DNA of 64,000 bases from Bog-159 sp963707465. Lineage in GTDB: Bacteria; Acidobacteriota; Terriglobia; Bryobacterales; Bryobacteraceae. Positions 1 through 9,492 of the stretch are shown in pieces (position 1 is the first letter of the stretch; each line of letters opens with the position of its first letter). Made by a program: the position numbers and the translations under genes. A model generated the notes under the pieces. The model made no database searches. It was not told the origin of the DNA and saw nothing but the letters and a program-made list of their open reading frames with translations. The stretch is taken from contig CAVPQK010000013.1 in assembly GCA_963707465.1 (NCBI GenBank), positions 496,001-560,000 of the forward strand, written 5' to 3'.

Positions 1-75
1 CGGCCGGATAGCGCGGTCAATGGCGCGTTAAGCTGATCCAGGGCGAGCCGGTATATAGTAGTCCTTTCCATTCCG

Positions 76-1095
76 ATGAAAATAACAGCCAAGGCTCCCT
101 GCCGCGTGGACATGGCCGGCGGCACGATCGATATCTGGCCGCTGTACTTGTTTCACGCGGCCCCGGTGACCGTGAACTTCGCGGTGGACCGCTATGCCAG
201 TTGCGTGCTCGAGACGCGCGCGGATGCGCGGATCACGCTGCGGTCGCGGGACCTCGACGCGCACGAGGAGTTTGAATCGCTGGATGCGCTGCGGGGCGCC
301 AGGCGGTACAAGCTACCGCTGGCCGCGTATGTGGTGCGGTATTTCGCGCCGGCGGGCGGACTGGACGTGAGCACGCATTCCGAAGCTCCGGCCGGCGCCG
401 GCATTTCGGGGTCTTCCACGCTGATCATAGCGCTGGCCGCCGCGTTCAACAGGCTGACGCAAGCGGGGCACAAGCTCGAAAAGCTGCGGGAGATCGCGCA
501 GAACATCGAAGCGCAGATCATCCGGGTGCCCACCGGCTGCCAGGACTATTATCCGGCCATGTACGGCGGGGTGAGCGCCATCGAGCTGACCGAAGCGGGC
601 GTGGCGCGCAAGCCGGTGGCGGTGGACCTGGAAGATTTGAACGAACGCGTGGTGCTGGCCTATACCGGCGAGCCGCGCAATTCGGGCATCAACAACTGGG
701 AGGTCATGAAGGCGCACCTGGATGGCGATCGCGGCGTACACCGCAATTTCGACCGCATCGCGCAGATCGCGCGCGGCATGCGGGAGGCGCTCGAGAAGGC
801 GGATTGGGACGAAGCGGCGCGGCTGCTGCGGCAGGAGTGGGCCAATCGCAAGAAGAACGCGCCGGGCATTACGACGCCGCTGATTGATCGGCTGGTGGAG
901 GTGGCGCGGCCGGCGGGCGCGGCGGGCGCCAAGGTCTGCGGCGCGGGCGGGGGCGGATGCGTCTTCTTTCTGGTGGAGCGCGGGGCGAAGGCGCGCGTGT
1001 CGGAGGCGATTCAGCGGGAGGGCGCAACGGTGCTACCGGTGCGGGTGGCTCCGCGGGGGGTAAAAACCGTATTGGCCGCAGATAAACGCAGATGA
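76..1095 (+). CDS. GHMP-family sugar/isoprenoid kinase
   Basis: This 339-aa cytoplasmic protein has the GHMP kinase layout. An N-terminal strand (KAPCRVDMAGGTIDIWPLY, residues 5-23) is followed by the glycine/serine-rich ATP loop PAGAGISGSSTL (about 110-121) and a C-terminal glycine-rich motif (KVCGAGGGGCVFFL, about 285-300). GHMP kinases phosphorylate small hydroxylated substrates such as galactose, heptose phosphate, mevalonate or homoserine. The substrate cannot be read from the sequence; the AGGTID start is closest in style to heptose-7-phosphate and galactokinase-like members. ATG 76 is used because the N-terminal motif begins right after it. The next gene starts 46 bases downstream on the same strand, so co-transcription is possible. 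Confidence 0.85.
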   Translation: MKITAKAPCRVDMAGGTIDIWPLYLFHAAPVTVNFAVDRYASCVLETRADARITLRSRDLDAHEEFESLDALRGARRYKLPLAAYVVRYFAPAGGLDVSTHSEAPAGAGISGSSTLIIALAAAFNRLTQAGHKLEKLREIAQNIEAQIIRVPTGCQDYYPAMYGGVSAIELTEAGVARKPVAVDLEDLNERVVLAYTGEPRNSGINNWEVMKAHLDGDRGVHRNFDRIAQIARGMREALEKADWDEAARLLRQEWANRKKNAPGITTPLIDRLVEVARPAGAAGAKVCGAGGGGCVFFLVERGAKARVSEAIQREGATVLPVRVAPRGVKTVLAADKRR

Positions 1096-1141
1096 ACGCC
1101 AATAGAACAAGACATTTGGTCGCATTGGGTAAGATGGAGAT

Positions 1142-2701
1142 ATGGGGAAACTGCCGGCATTTAAGAACGAACCGTACACCGATTTTTCTACTTCCGCCAA
1201 CCGGGCGGCCGCGGACGCGGCGCTGGCGAAAGTGCGCGCGCAGCTCGGGCGCGAGTACGAACTGGTCATCGGCGGCGAGCGGCTGAAGACCGGCGATTTG
1301 CTGCGCTCGGTGAACCCGTCGAATCCGCGAGAAGTGATCGGCGTCCACCATCGCGCCACCGCCGAACTGGCGCGGCGCGCGGTGGATTCGGCATACGCCT
1401 ATTTCTCCGAATGGTCCGCCACGCCGGAGGAGGAGCGGATTCGCCTGCTGGTGCGGGCGGCCGATATCATCCGGCAGCGCAAGCTGGAGTTCGACGCTTG
1501 GCTGGTGCTGGAGGCGGGCAAGACCTGGCCGGAGGCGGACGCGGACGTTTCCGAAGCGGTGGATTTCTGCGAATACTACGCGCGGGAGATGCAGCGGTTG
1601 AGCGGTCCGCAGGCGCCGGCCGTGCAGCTTCCAGGCGAGCGGGGCGAACTGCGCTATCTGCCGCTGGGCGTGGGCGTGATTATTCCACCATGGAACTTCC
1701 CGCTGGCCATCATGGCGGGGATGACGGTGGCCGCCCTGGTGGCGGGCAACACGGTGGTGATCAAGCCATCGAGCGAGACTCCCACCATCGGCGCGAAGTT
1801 TGCGGAGGTGCTGCTGGAAGCGGGCTTTCCGGCAAAATCATTCTGCCTGCTGACCGGGAGCGGGGCAGCGGTAGGGGACACGATCGTGGAGCATCCCAAG
1901 ACGCGCTTCGTGGCCTTCACGGGGTCGCGCGATGTGGGCCTGCGCATCAACGAACTGGCGGCCAGGACACAGCCGGGCCAGATCTGGATTAAGCGGGTGA
2001 TTGCGGAGATGGGCGGCAAGGACGCCATCGTGGTGGATGCGGATTGCGATCTGGACAAGGCCGTGGAAGGGGTGGCGGTTTCGGCGTTCGGGTACTCGGG
2101 GCAGAAGTGCTCGGCCTGTTCGCGCGCAATTGTGGATGCCAAGGTGTACGCTGCGTTCCTGGAGAAGCTGCAGGCGCGGGTTTCGACGATCAAGGTGGGC
2201 TTGTCGGAGAAGCCCGAGAATTACATGGGTCCGGTGATCAGCGAGGGCGCGCGGCGGACGATTCTGCAGTACATCGAGACCGGCAAGCAAGAGGGCCGGC
2301 TGCTGCCGGTGAATGTGGCGGCGCCCGCGGAGGGATATTTCGTACCGCCCACGGTGATCGCAGACGTGGATGCCAAGGCGCGCATCTTCCAGGAGGAGAT
2401 TTTCGGGCCGGTGCTGGCGGTGACCAAGGCGCGGGACTTCGACCATGCCATGGAACTGGCCAACGATTCGCAGTATGGACTGACGGGCGCGATCTTCTCG
2501 AACGTGCCGGAACACGTGGATCGTGCGCGGCGGCAATTCTTCGTGGGAAACCTGTACGTGAACCGGAAGTGCACCGGGGCGATGGTGGGGGCGCACCCGT
2601 TCGGCGGGTTTAATATGTCGGGCACGGATTCCAAGGGCGGGGGGCCGGATTATATGGTGCTGTTCCTGCAGATGAAGTCGATCGCGGAACGGGTGGGGTA
2701 A
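1142..2701 (+). CDS. pruA: 1-pyrroline-5-carboxylate (glutamate semialdehyde) dehydrogenase
   Basis: This 519-aa aldehyde dehydrogenase oxidises glutamate-gamma-semialdehyde/P5C to glutamate with NAD, the last step of proline degradation. The NAD-binding segment has PPWNFPLAIMAG and GNTVVIKPSSETP. The catalytic general base lies in EMGGKDAIVVD (Glu289) and the nucleophile in GQKCSACSR (Cys323). IWIKRVIAEMGGK and NRKCTGAMVGAHPFGGFNMSG are typical of the P5CDH branch, and the length fits stand-alone P5CDH. ATG 1142 follows a GGAG-containing leader. No proline dehydrogenase gene lies nearby, so any PutA-like partner must be elsewhere. Confidence 0.92.
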   Translation: MGKLPAFKNEPYTDFSTSANRAAADAALAKVRAQLGREYELVIGGERLKTGDLLRSVNPSNPREVIGVHHRATAELARRAVDSAYAYFSEWSATPEEERIRLLVRAADIIRQRKLEFDAWLVLEAGKTWPEADADVSEAVDFCEYYAREMQRLSGPQAPAVQLPGERGELRYLPLGVGVIIPPWNFPLAIMAGMTVAALVAGNTVVIKPSSETPTIGAKFAEVLLEAGFPAKSFCLLTGSGAAVGDTIVEHPKTRFVAFTGSRDVGLRINELAARTQPGQIWIKRVIAEMGGKDAIVVDADCDLDKAVEGVAVSAFGYSGQKCSACSRAIVDAKVYAAFLEKLQARVSTIKVGLSEKPENYMGPVISEGARRTILQYIETGKQEGRLLPVNVAAPAEGYFVPPTVIADVDAKARIFQEEIFGPVLAVTKARDFDHAMELANDSQYGLTGAIFSNVPEHVDRARRQFFVGNLYVNRKCTGAMVGAHPFGGFNMSGTDSKGGGPDYMVLFLQMKSIAERVG

Positions 2702-2779
2702 CGCGGAGAATCTTGTTCCTGGAGCACCTGCGTGCTCCGGGTTCTGTTGCAAGGGTAAACCCAACACGTGGTCGAGTCT

Positions 2780-2839
2780 ACCGGCCTGCGGCCGGTGGAC
2801 CGGCGGGGCGCCGGTCCGCAGGCGGAGCGCCTGCCCCAC
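2780..2839. repeat. Intergenic palindromic repeat, GTGGGGCAGGC family
   Basis: A GC-rich element with several short inverted repeats, including CCGGTGGACC paired with GGTCCGC-type sequence and GCAGGC-gga-GCGCCTGC. Read on the minus strand its right end begins GTGGGGCAGGCGCTCC, the signature shared with elements at 9493-9530, 24803-24844 and 47463-47504. It fills most of the gap between pruA and the first TolC-family gene. Confidence 0.7.
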
Positions 2840-2960
2840 TGCGGTCGAACAAAACCACCGCGCATACGTAATAAACTAGTGGTTCAAGCGTCACCAATAA
2901 CGCGAGCCCAGGAGCGCGCCAGCCCCACCGGTGTCTCCCGCATCTAAACGGTTGATTTCA

Positions 2961-4862
2961 ATGAAACTATTTCAAACGCCGATTCGAGCACTAGCAATTT
3001 TTCTGATTTTATGCGCCGGCGCGGCGGGCCAACAGGAGATCAGCATCCAGCCGGCGACCGGCGGATGGAGCTTTGTAACAGGCCCTTACCGGGCCGGAAG
3101 CGTGCCGGGTATCCGGCTGGAGAATTCCTCCCGCCTGGGTTCCCTTATTCGGGCGGGCAATCTCTATTTGACCGCCCGCGACGTGGTGGCGTTGGCCATC
3201 GAAAACAATATCGATGTGGAGATCCAGCGATATGGCCCGCTGCTGGCACAGCAGGTGCTGCGGCGCGCGCAATCCGGCGGCGCGCTGCGCAGCGTGGGTT
3301 TGGGCGTGGCCACGGGACCCCAAAGCGTCAGCCTGCAAGGCGTGAGCGCCAACGGGTCGGGCGGCGTCGGCATCAGCGCGGGGAACGGAGTGAGCTCGGG
3401 CGGCGGCATCGTGACCCAGTTAGGCCCGCCGATTCCATCGCTCGATCCAACGCTGCTCGGGGTTGCCAGTTTCGGCCATACGACGTCCCCCCAGGACAAC
3501 TTGGTGCTGACGGGAACCAACGCGCTGGTGGACACCACGCGCAGTTACGAGGCTCAGTATGTGCAGAACTTCGATTTCGGCCTGACGGCCCAACTTACGT
3601 ACGTCAGCACGCGCGTCAGCCTGAACAGCCAGCTTTACAACCTGAATCCGTTTACCTCCGGGGACCTGGACCTGGTGGTGACGCAAAACCTGCTGCAAAA
3701 CTTCGGGCGGGCGGTCATCGGAAGGAACATCCGCGTGCAGAAGAACAACGTGAAGGTGAGCGCCCTGCAGTTCAAACAGCAGTTGATTGCCACGGTTTCG
3801 GCGGCGTTGAACCTCTATTGGGACCTGGTCAGTTTCGACGCGGACGTGCGCGCGCGCCTGCGGGAAGTGAGCACGGCGCAGCAACTGCTGGACGACAACA
3901 AGAAGCTGGTGCAGTTCGGAACGGCCGCGCCGATTGAGATTACGCGCGCGGAATCCCAGTTGTATGCCAGCCAACAGGATCTGGTGACGTCCCAGACCAA
4001 CCTGATGCAGCAGGAGACGATCCTGAAGAACTACCTGAGCCGCAACGGCGTGGCGGAGGCCGGCCTGACGAACCTGCACGTGGTTCCGCTGGACAAGTTC
4101 GAGATTCCGCCGAAGGACGTGTACCCGGCGCTCGAGGATTTGATCCACCAGGCGGTGGAGAAACGCGCGGAGATGCAGCAGGCGCGCTTGAACCTGGAGA
4201 GCAACCAGATGAACCTGGTGGGCATCCGGAACTCTCTCAAGCCTACCTTGCAAGCTTTCGCGGAACTGACCAATAACGGCTTGTCCGGCGAGCTAACGGC
4301 CCTAGGCTTGATACAGGGCGGGAGCGGCCCGCTGGCGGGCGGATACGGCAATCTGCTCTCCCAGATTTTTCGCCGGGACTATCCAAACTATTCGGCGGGC
4401 ATCTCGCTGAACATACCGCTGCGGAATCGCGCGGCGCAGGCGGACTATGCCACCAGCCTGCTGGAATTACGGCAAAACGAGCTGAACCTGCATAAAAACA
4501 CCAACCAGATCCGGGTGGACGTGCAGAACGCGATGTTAGGCCTGGAGCAGGCGCGGGCGCGCTTCGAGGCGGCGGTGAAATCCAGAGTGCTGCAGGAGCA
4601 AACACTGGCGGGCGATCAAAAGAGGTACGCGCTGGGGGCCACGGTGGCCTTCCAGGTGGTGCAGGACCAGCGCGATCTGGCCACCGCGCAAAGCTCGGAG
4701 GTGCAGAGCATGGCGAACTACACGCACGCGCGCATCGCGCTCGATCAGGCGCTGGGCACCACGCTGGAGGTCAACGACGTTTCCGTCGATGAGGCCATGC
4801 GGGGGCAGATTTCGCAGCAATCCACGCTACCAGCAGAGCTGCCTAAGGAGGCGCGTCCATGA
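2961..4862 (+). CDS. TolC-family outer membrane channel protein (first of pair)
   Basis: Translated from ATG 2961 this is 633 aa and opens with a signal peptide (MKLFQTPIRALAIFLILCAG, then AAGQQ). An upstream GTG at 2931 would add ten residues in front of the signal peptide and is less likely. The body has the TolC/OEP pattern of two long alpha-helical repeats, such as VALAIENNIDVEIQRYGPLL near the N-terminus, DLVTSQTNLMQQETILKNYLSR in the middle, and an ALGATVAFQVVQDQRDLATAQ helix near the end. TolC proteins are periplasm-spanning channels for efflux or type I secretion. No inner membrane pump or adaptor gene is adjacent. A glycine/serine-rich insert (about residues 110-150) is unusual. It overlaps the next gene by four bases (ATGA). 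Confidence 0.85.
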   Translation: MKLFQTPIRALAIFLILCAGAAGQQEISIQPATGGWSFVTGPYRAGSVPGIRLENSSRLGSLIRAGNLYLTARDVVALAIENNIDVEIQRYGPLLAQQVLRRAQSGGALRSVGLGVATGPQSVSLQGVSANGSGGVGISAGNGVSSGGGIVTQLGPPIPSLDPTLLGVASFGHTTSPQDNLVLTGTNALVDTTRSYEAQYVQNFDFGLTAQLTYVSTRVSLNSQLYNLNPFTSGDLDLVVTQNLLQNFGRAVIGRNIRVQKNNVKVSALQFKQQLIATVSAALNLYWDLVSFDADVRARLREVSTAQQLLDDNKKLVQFGTAAPIEITRAESQLYASQQDLVTSQTNLMQQETILKNYLSRNGVAEAGLTNLHVVPLDKFEIPPKDVYPALEDLIHQAVEKRAEMQQARLNLESNQMNLVGIRNSLKPTLQAFAELTNNGLSGELTALGLIQGGSGPLAGGYGNLLSQIFRRDYPNYSAGISLNIPLRNRAAQADYATSLLELRQNELNLHKNTNQIRVDVQNAMLGLEQARARFEAAVKSRVLQEQTLAGDQKRYALGATVAFQVVQDQRDLATAQSSEVQSMANYTHARIALDQALGTTLEVNDVSVDEAMRGQISQQSTLPAELPKEARP

Positions 4863-6760
4863 ATATCCTGCGTCAATGCATGCGCCAATACATGGCGGTT
4901 GGACTTTGCCTGACCCTGGCCGTGCCGCTCGGGTGGGCACAGCAGGCTGCCATTGGTCCGGTGGCGCCGAAAGCGCCGGCTATCGTGCGTCCGTACATGG
5001 CGGTGGAGGTGCCGCCGGTGCGCGCCGCGAATTCCCCGCGGCTGAGTGACCTGGTGCGCGCGGGCACGCTGTACCTGAGCGTGCAGGACGCCGTAGCGCT
5101 GGCGCTAGAGAACAATATCGACATCGAAGTAGCCCGCTACAATCCGCTGATCATGGCGGAGAACGTCACGCGCAGCGAGGCAGGCGGCACGCTGCCCGGC
5201 GTGCCCAGCAACGCCTCGCAAGCCGGATCGGTGGCGTCGGGGCAGGGGGTAGCGGGCAGCCTGCAGGCGGCCGGCGTCAGCGCACCCGGCGCCAGCTCCG
5301 GGCGCGTGCAATCGACCAACGCCAGCATCTCGCAAATCGGACCCATCACGCCGACGCTCGATCCGCTCATCCAGGAGGCCAGCACGTTCAGCCACACTAC
5401 CACCCTGTATCCGAATTCGGTGGTGAGCGCCAGCGTGGCCCTGGTGGATCAGACGGACGTCCACACGGCCACACTCCAGCAAGGCATCCTAACCGGGGGC
5501 TCCGTTTCCCTGACCTACAGCGACCACTTCCTGAACGAGAATTCCGCCACAGACGTGCTGAACCCGTCTTCGGCCCCGGTGCTTTCGGTCTCCGTGCAGC
5601 AATACCTGCTGAACAGCGCAGGCGTCGCCGTCAACGCGCGTTTCATCACCGCGGCCAAAATCAACCGGGATGCCTCGGACCTGGCCTTCCAAACGACGGT
5701 GACCAACACGGTCGCGCAGGTATTGAACGCTTACTACTCGCTCGAGGCGGATTACGAAGACGTGAAGGCCAAGAGAAGCGCCGCGGAGACCGCCACCACG
5801 TTTCTCGGAAACGTGAAGGAACAGGTACGGGTGGGAACGCTGTCGCCTTCGGAAACGATTAATGCCGAGAGCCTGGCGATCACCGCCCAACAGGCGCTGC
5901 GGGACTCCGAGACGGCCCTGACGCAGCAGGATCTTCAATTGAAGAACCTGTTGAGCCGCAACGCGACAGCGGATCCGGTGCTGGCGGGCGTGCGTATCCT
6001 GCCGGTCGACCCCATCCGGATTCCGGAGCACGACGACCTCCCGCCTTTGGAGGATCTGGTGAAGCAGGCCCTGGCCAGCCGAACCGATCTGGCGTCGGAA
6101 AAGCAGAATGAAGCCGCCACGCTGGTAAACAACCTGGGGACCCGAAACGGCATCCTGCCGTTCGCGGTGGTGGGCGGCAGCGAGAGCCAGGCCGGCCTGG
6201 CCGGAACGGGTAGGACGGTTAATGTGGATGGCTTCACGGCGGGGCCCAGCCCTTACTTCGTGGGCGGTATCGGCACGGCCCTGGGTCAAGTGTTTCGCCG
6301 CGACTTCCCGTCGGAAAGCGTCTACGCGGCTTACGAAATGGCGTTCCGGAACAGGCAGGCGCAGTCGGACTACGCGGTCGACCAGTTGAGCTTCCGGCAG
6401 ACCCAATTGGGCAACCGCAAGGACTCCAACCAGGTGCAGGTGGACGTGCAGAACTACGTGATCGCGTTACGGCAGGCGCGCGCCCGCTACGAAGCGGCGG
6501 TGCGCAACCGGACTCTGCAGGAGCAGTTGTACACGAGCGAACGGAGGCGGTTTGAATTGGGCGCGTCCATTCCGTACAACGTGACGCAACAGCAGCGGGA
6601 CCTGATTGCCGCGCAAAACTCGGAGACCGCGGCGCTGGTGGCATACGTCACAGCGCGCATTGGCCTGGACCGCACCACGGGCACGATCCTGGCGGCAAAC
6701 CATGTGTCGCTGGGCGAGGCGCGGGAGGGCAGGGTGGTGCGGGCGTCGAAGATTCAGTGA
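4859..6760 (+). CDS. TolC-family outer membrane channel protein (second of pair)
   Basis: A 633-aa paralogue of the preceding gene, with the same N-terminal block (RAGTLYLSVQDAVALALENN, against RAGNLYLTARDVVALAIENN upstream). A signal peptide ends near GWAQQ (about residue 29). Coiled helical repeats include QVRVGTLSPSETINAESLAI and FELGASIPYNVTQQQRDLIA. ATG 4859 overlaps the upstream stop in an ATGA junction and has the strong ribosome site AAGGAGG about nine bases upstream, so the two genes should be translated together. The pair probably arose by duplication and may form a mixed trimer or serve two exporters; that is inference. The stop codon is followed within a few bases by a 14-bp tandem repeat array. 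Confidence 0.85.
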   Translation: MNILRQCMRQYMAVGLCLTLAVPLGWAQQAAIGPVAPKAPAIVRPYMAVEVPPVRAANSPRLSDLVRAGTLYLSVQDAVALALENNIDIEVARYNPLIMAENVTRSEAGGTLPGVPSNASQAGSVASGQGVAGSLQAAGVSAPGASSGRVQSTNASISQIGPITPTLDPLIQEASTFSHTTTLYPNSVVSASVALVDQTDVHTATLQQGILTGGSVSLTYSDHFLNENSATDVLNPSSAPVLSVSVQQYLLNSAGVAVNARFITAAKINRDASDLAFQTTVTNTVAQVLNAYYSLEADYEDVKAKRSAAETATTFLGNVKEQVRVGTLSPSETINAESLAITAQQALRDSETALTQQDLQLKNLLSRNATADPVLAGVRILPVDPIRIPEHDDLPPLEDLVKQALASRTDLASEKQNEAATLVNNLGTRNGILPFAVVGGSESQAGLAGTGRTVNVDGFTAGPSPYFVGGIGTALGQVFRRDFPSESVYAAYEMAFRNRQAQSDYAVDQLSFRQTQLGNRKDSNQVQVDVQNYVIALRQARARYEAAVRNRTLQEQLYTSERRRFELGASIPYNVTQQQRDLIAAQNSETAALVAYVTARIGLDRTTGTILAANHVSLGEAREGRVVRASKIQ

Positions 6761-6767
6761 AGAAGGA

Positions 6768-6823
6768 GTCAGGAGACAGGAGTCAGGAGACAGGAGTCAG
6801 GAGACAGGAGTCAGGAGACAGAA
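6768..6823. repeat. Tandem repeat, four copies of a 14-bp unit
   Basis: GTCAGGAGACAGGA occurs three times head to tail (6768, 6782, 6796), followed by a fourth copy ending GAA (6810-6823). It lies between the convergent tolC-like and GMC genes and runs into the GMC gene, whose stop codon (complement of TCA at 6811-6813) sits in the fourth copy. Related sequences occur at 19170-19270, 32885-32954 and 44346-44365, each at a gene 3' end. There are no unique spacers, so it is not a CRISPR. Confidence 0.9.
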
Positions 6824-9441
6824 TTCCTGAGTTCCGACAATAGCTTGGGGTAGACATCTCGCGCGGCATTCGCTCCGATAAGCGGGATGCGGAGCCAGGC
6901 CTCTGGTACCGCATCGCGCGTGGCGGCGTTGATTTCTACGGGACCAGGCGCTTCCCAACCAGGAGTTAACATTTGGACGGTGGTTGCGCGGGTAGTGTCC
7001 TTCACGGCGGCGAGCGCCGCCGCGCGATCCTGGGCGTTGGTTGAATCCAGCAGCCACACATCGTAGCTGTGCGCGAAGAGGAATTCCACCAGGTTGGTTT
7101 CGGTGGTGTCGAGGGAGAAGATCCGGCTGGATATGCCCGCGGCTGCCGCCAGCAGAACCGGCCCATGCGAACCACCCTGGTAGCGGACCAGCCCAAGAGG
7201 ATGCACCGTGGGAGCGTTGACGCGCAGCGGGCGCTTTTTGCGGTCGCCCGCCACGTTGCCGTAGATGCCGTATAAATCGCCGGCCAAGGCGCGTCCGAAA
7301 CGCCCGGTCGCGCGCAAACGCGAGCGCGGATCCGGGGCATTGAAAACCCGCAGGGTAGTCAACTGGCGATCTAAGTCCTGGGGCAGGATGTTTAAAGCGC
7401 CTCGGGTCAGAACGGCGCCTGTCTCGCTGGCTCCGTCATACAGAATCGCGTGCAGCGCGGTGGGCTCTTTGGATGCCTGCAGGTAGAAAGCCTGGCCTTC
7501 GCGGCCGGCCAGTTTCAGGCGATAGGCCCTGCGCAGCAGACTGAATTCGCCGTCCACGACTTTCAAGGGTGCGGTGGAGAGAGCCGGCGCCAGGACGCGG
7601 CCAGCCACGCGCGCCTGGTGGTCCGGATGGCGCATCAATTCGTCCAGATCTTCGGAAACAACCGTCAGGTCCAGTTCCAACGCATCGCCGCGCGCGGTCT
7701 CGGTGAATTGAATGCCGAGGGGCTGGGGAGCCTCGGGCTGGGGCGGGCGGGAAGGCAGTGTGTAATCGATACGCCAGCCGCGGTCGCCGGCCGCGAGCGC
7801 GCAGGCCCGCTCGGCTACCGCGGAAATCGTCAACAGGGGGGCGGCGCCCAGCGAACGGGGGATGGTGGAGCCGTCGCACACGTAGAGTCCTTCGTACACG
7901 GCTGTGCCGGCGCTGCCCGAGAAGGCCTGCCCCTTGTGGTTCACGACGCCGTGCTCCGCGTCGCCGGCCATCACGCAGCCGCCGAGCGGGTGCAAGGTGA
8001 TCAGATCCTTGTGGAAGATGCTGCTCCACATGGGGTTAATCAGGTATTGGCCGCCCAGAGCGCGGGTGGCCTCCGCCAGCGTCCGGTTCACTCTCTCAAA
8101 AATGGGCTGGTCCCCCACATGCGGCCAGGCGATGTGCAGACGGCCGTCCTCGAGACGCATACTGCCCGCGCCGCCCTCGTGGGTGGTCACCAGGTAGGCC
8201 TGGGTATGGTCCGCCATGGATTCATAAGGCCCGACGGAGAGGCTTTCGACATCGCTTTCCATGGACAGGGCTTCTACGAGACCCTCGCCCGACACGGCGC
8301 CCAGAGCCGCGCCCGCCTTGGCCAGGGCTTCCGGCAGCAGATTGACCAGCGCACCCGGCGTGGAAAATTCCTGGATCACGATGCCGTCTTCCAAAACGGG
8401 CTGGAGCCGCATATCGACGACACCAGTGACGCAGGGACCTACCGCCTCCATATCGCGCGGATCGCGGTGGCCGTAACCGACCCCGCGAATCTCCTCGGCG
8501 CAGCCGTAACTATAGCCGAGCACATCTCCGTTGCCCGAGAAGCGCTGTCCGACCTGGCCGGAGAGGGGCAGGCCGGCAGCTTTCGAGCGCAGCAGAATCT
8601 CCGTAGATCCCAGCGTGCCGGCGGCCAGCACCACGATGTCCGCGGAAACGGTGCGGGCCGGCTCGTCGAGGTCCTCCCGACCGGTCTCCAGCCACTGGTA
8701 GTAGGCCAGCCAGCGGCCGTCTTTACGCTCCAGGCGGCGCACGGAAATCCGGGTGTAGATCTCCGCGCCGAAATTGCGCGCGTCCGGCAGATAGTTAAAC
8801 AACACGGTGTTCTTAGCGCCGTAATTGCAGCCCGTGACGCAGTCGCCGCAGAGCATGCAGCCGTGCTGCTGGACGCCCACATGGTTGAGGCCTTCAGTGA
8901 AATTTACGGCGATGGGGGGGCGCGAGCAAGTCTGGCCGAGATGCGCGGCGGATTGCTCCAGGGCCAGCAATTTCGGCAGCGCCGGATACCGCGCGGGGTA
9001 CGCGGCGGGCCGCAGCATCTCCTCGGCGCGGCGGTAGCCTTCCTCCAGGCTGTTCATGTCGTCGCGCAATGTCTGGGGCCAACACGGATCGTCGAAAACC
9101 CGTGGCTCGGCCTTTACGGCGACGTTTCCGTTAATTAGCGAGGTGCCGCCCAGGCCGCAGCCCACAAACACGTTCACATCCGGGTTGACATAAAAATCGT
9201 AGAGCGCGGTGCGCGACCCCGTGTGCCCGCCGGGAAGCTCGGCTTGCATTTCAGCCAAGGCTTCCGCTTCGGTATCGGGGTATTCGCCACTCTGAAACTC
9301 GCGGCCGCGCTCCAAGACGCAGACCTGTTGTCCGGCGCGCGCCAGCCGCGACGCGGCGATGGCACCTCCGTAACCGGAGCCTATCACCAGAACGGTGTAG
9401 TGCTCCTTGATTTCACGAAGCGGAGACGACAGACGCGGCAT
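6811..9441 (-). CDS. GMC-type flavin oxidoreductase (cholesterol-oxidase-like) with truncated C-terminal extension
   Basis: An 876-aa protein if started at ATG 9441, which has AGGAAA at a suitable distance; the frame stays open to 9510 without such a site. The N-terminus carries the FAD dinucleotide fold VLVIGSGYGGAIAASRLARA. A ferredoxin-like cysteine cluster follows (CMLCGDCVTGC, about residue 200). The C-terminal GMC signature HPLGGCVMA and active region (SIFHKDLITLHPLGG) lie at about 480-500. After about residue 620 the sequence resembles the alpha/beta-hydrolase extension of large acidobacterial and actinobacterial GMC proteins (GPVLLAAAAGISSRIFSLDT, then DVWLLDS). The hydrolase core is then lost and the protein ends within about 80 residues. 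The last residues and the stop are encoded by the 6768-6823 repeat, suggesting erosion of the 3' end. Substrate unknown. Confidence 0.82.
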   Translation of the reverse strand: MPRLSSPLREIKEHYTVLVIGSGYGGAIAASRLARAGQQVCVLERGREFQSGEYPDTEAEALAEMQAELPGGHTGSRTALYDFYVNPDVNVFVGCGLGGTSLINGNVAVKAEPRVFDDPCWPQTLRDDMNSLEEGYRRAEEMLRPAAYPARYPALPKLLALEQSAAHLGQTCSRPPIAVNFTEGLNHVGVQQHGCMLCGDCVTGCNYGAKNTVLFNYLPDARNFGAEIYTRISVRRLERKDGRWLAYYQWLETGREDLDEPARTVSADIVVLAAGTLGSTEILLRSKAAGLPLSGQVGQRFSGNGDVLGYSYGCAEEIRGVGYGHRDPRDMEAVGPCVTGVVDMRLQPVLEDGIVIQEFSTPGALVNLLPEALAKAGAALGAVSGEGLVEALSMESDVESLSVGPYESMADHTQAYLVTTHEGGAGSMRLEDGRLHIAWPHVGDQPIFERVNRTLAEATRALGGQYLINPMWSSIFHKDLITLHPLGGCVMAGDAEHGVVNHKGQAFSGSAGTAVYEGLYVCDGSTIPRSLGAAPLLTISAVAERACALAAGDRGWRIDYTLPSRPPQPEAPQPLGIQFTETARGDALELDLTVVSEDLDELMRHPDHQARVAGRVLAPALSTAPLKVVDGEFSLLRRAYRLKLAGREGQAFYLQASKEPTALHAILYDGASETGAVLTRGALNILPQDLDRQLTTLRVFNAPDPRSRLRATGRFGRALAGDLYGIYGNVAGDRKKRPLRVNAPTVHPLGLVRYQGGSHGPVLLAAAAGISSRIFSLDTTETNLVEFLFAHSYDVWLLDSTNAQDRAAALAAVKDTTRATTVQMLTPGWEAPGPVEINAATRDAVPEAWLRIPLIGANAARDVYPKLLSELRNSVS

Positions 9442-9492
9442 TCTATTTCCTAACTTTTCACGTTTGAGCCAACACCAGATGGTAGCAGAGAG

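Noticed and set aside
2931..2960. GTG start ten codons upstream of the first TolC-family ATG
   Set aside because: It would place a polar stretch before an otherwise standard signal peptide.
6768..6823. Possible CRISPR array
   Set aside because: The 14-bp units are contiguous with no unique spacers and no cas genes are nearby.
7450..9138. A 562-codon open frame on the plus strand opposite the GMC oxidoreductase
   Set aside because: The minus strand carries clear FAD-binding and GMC motifs; the opposite frame has low-complexity Gln/Gly/Ala/Arg-rich sequence typical of a high-GC shadow.
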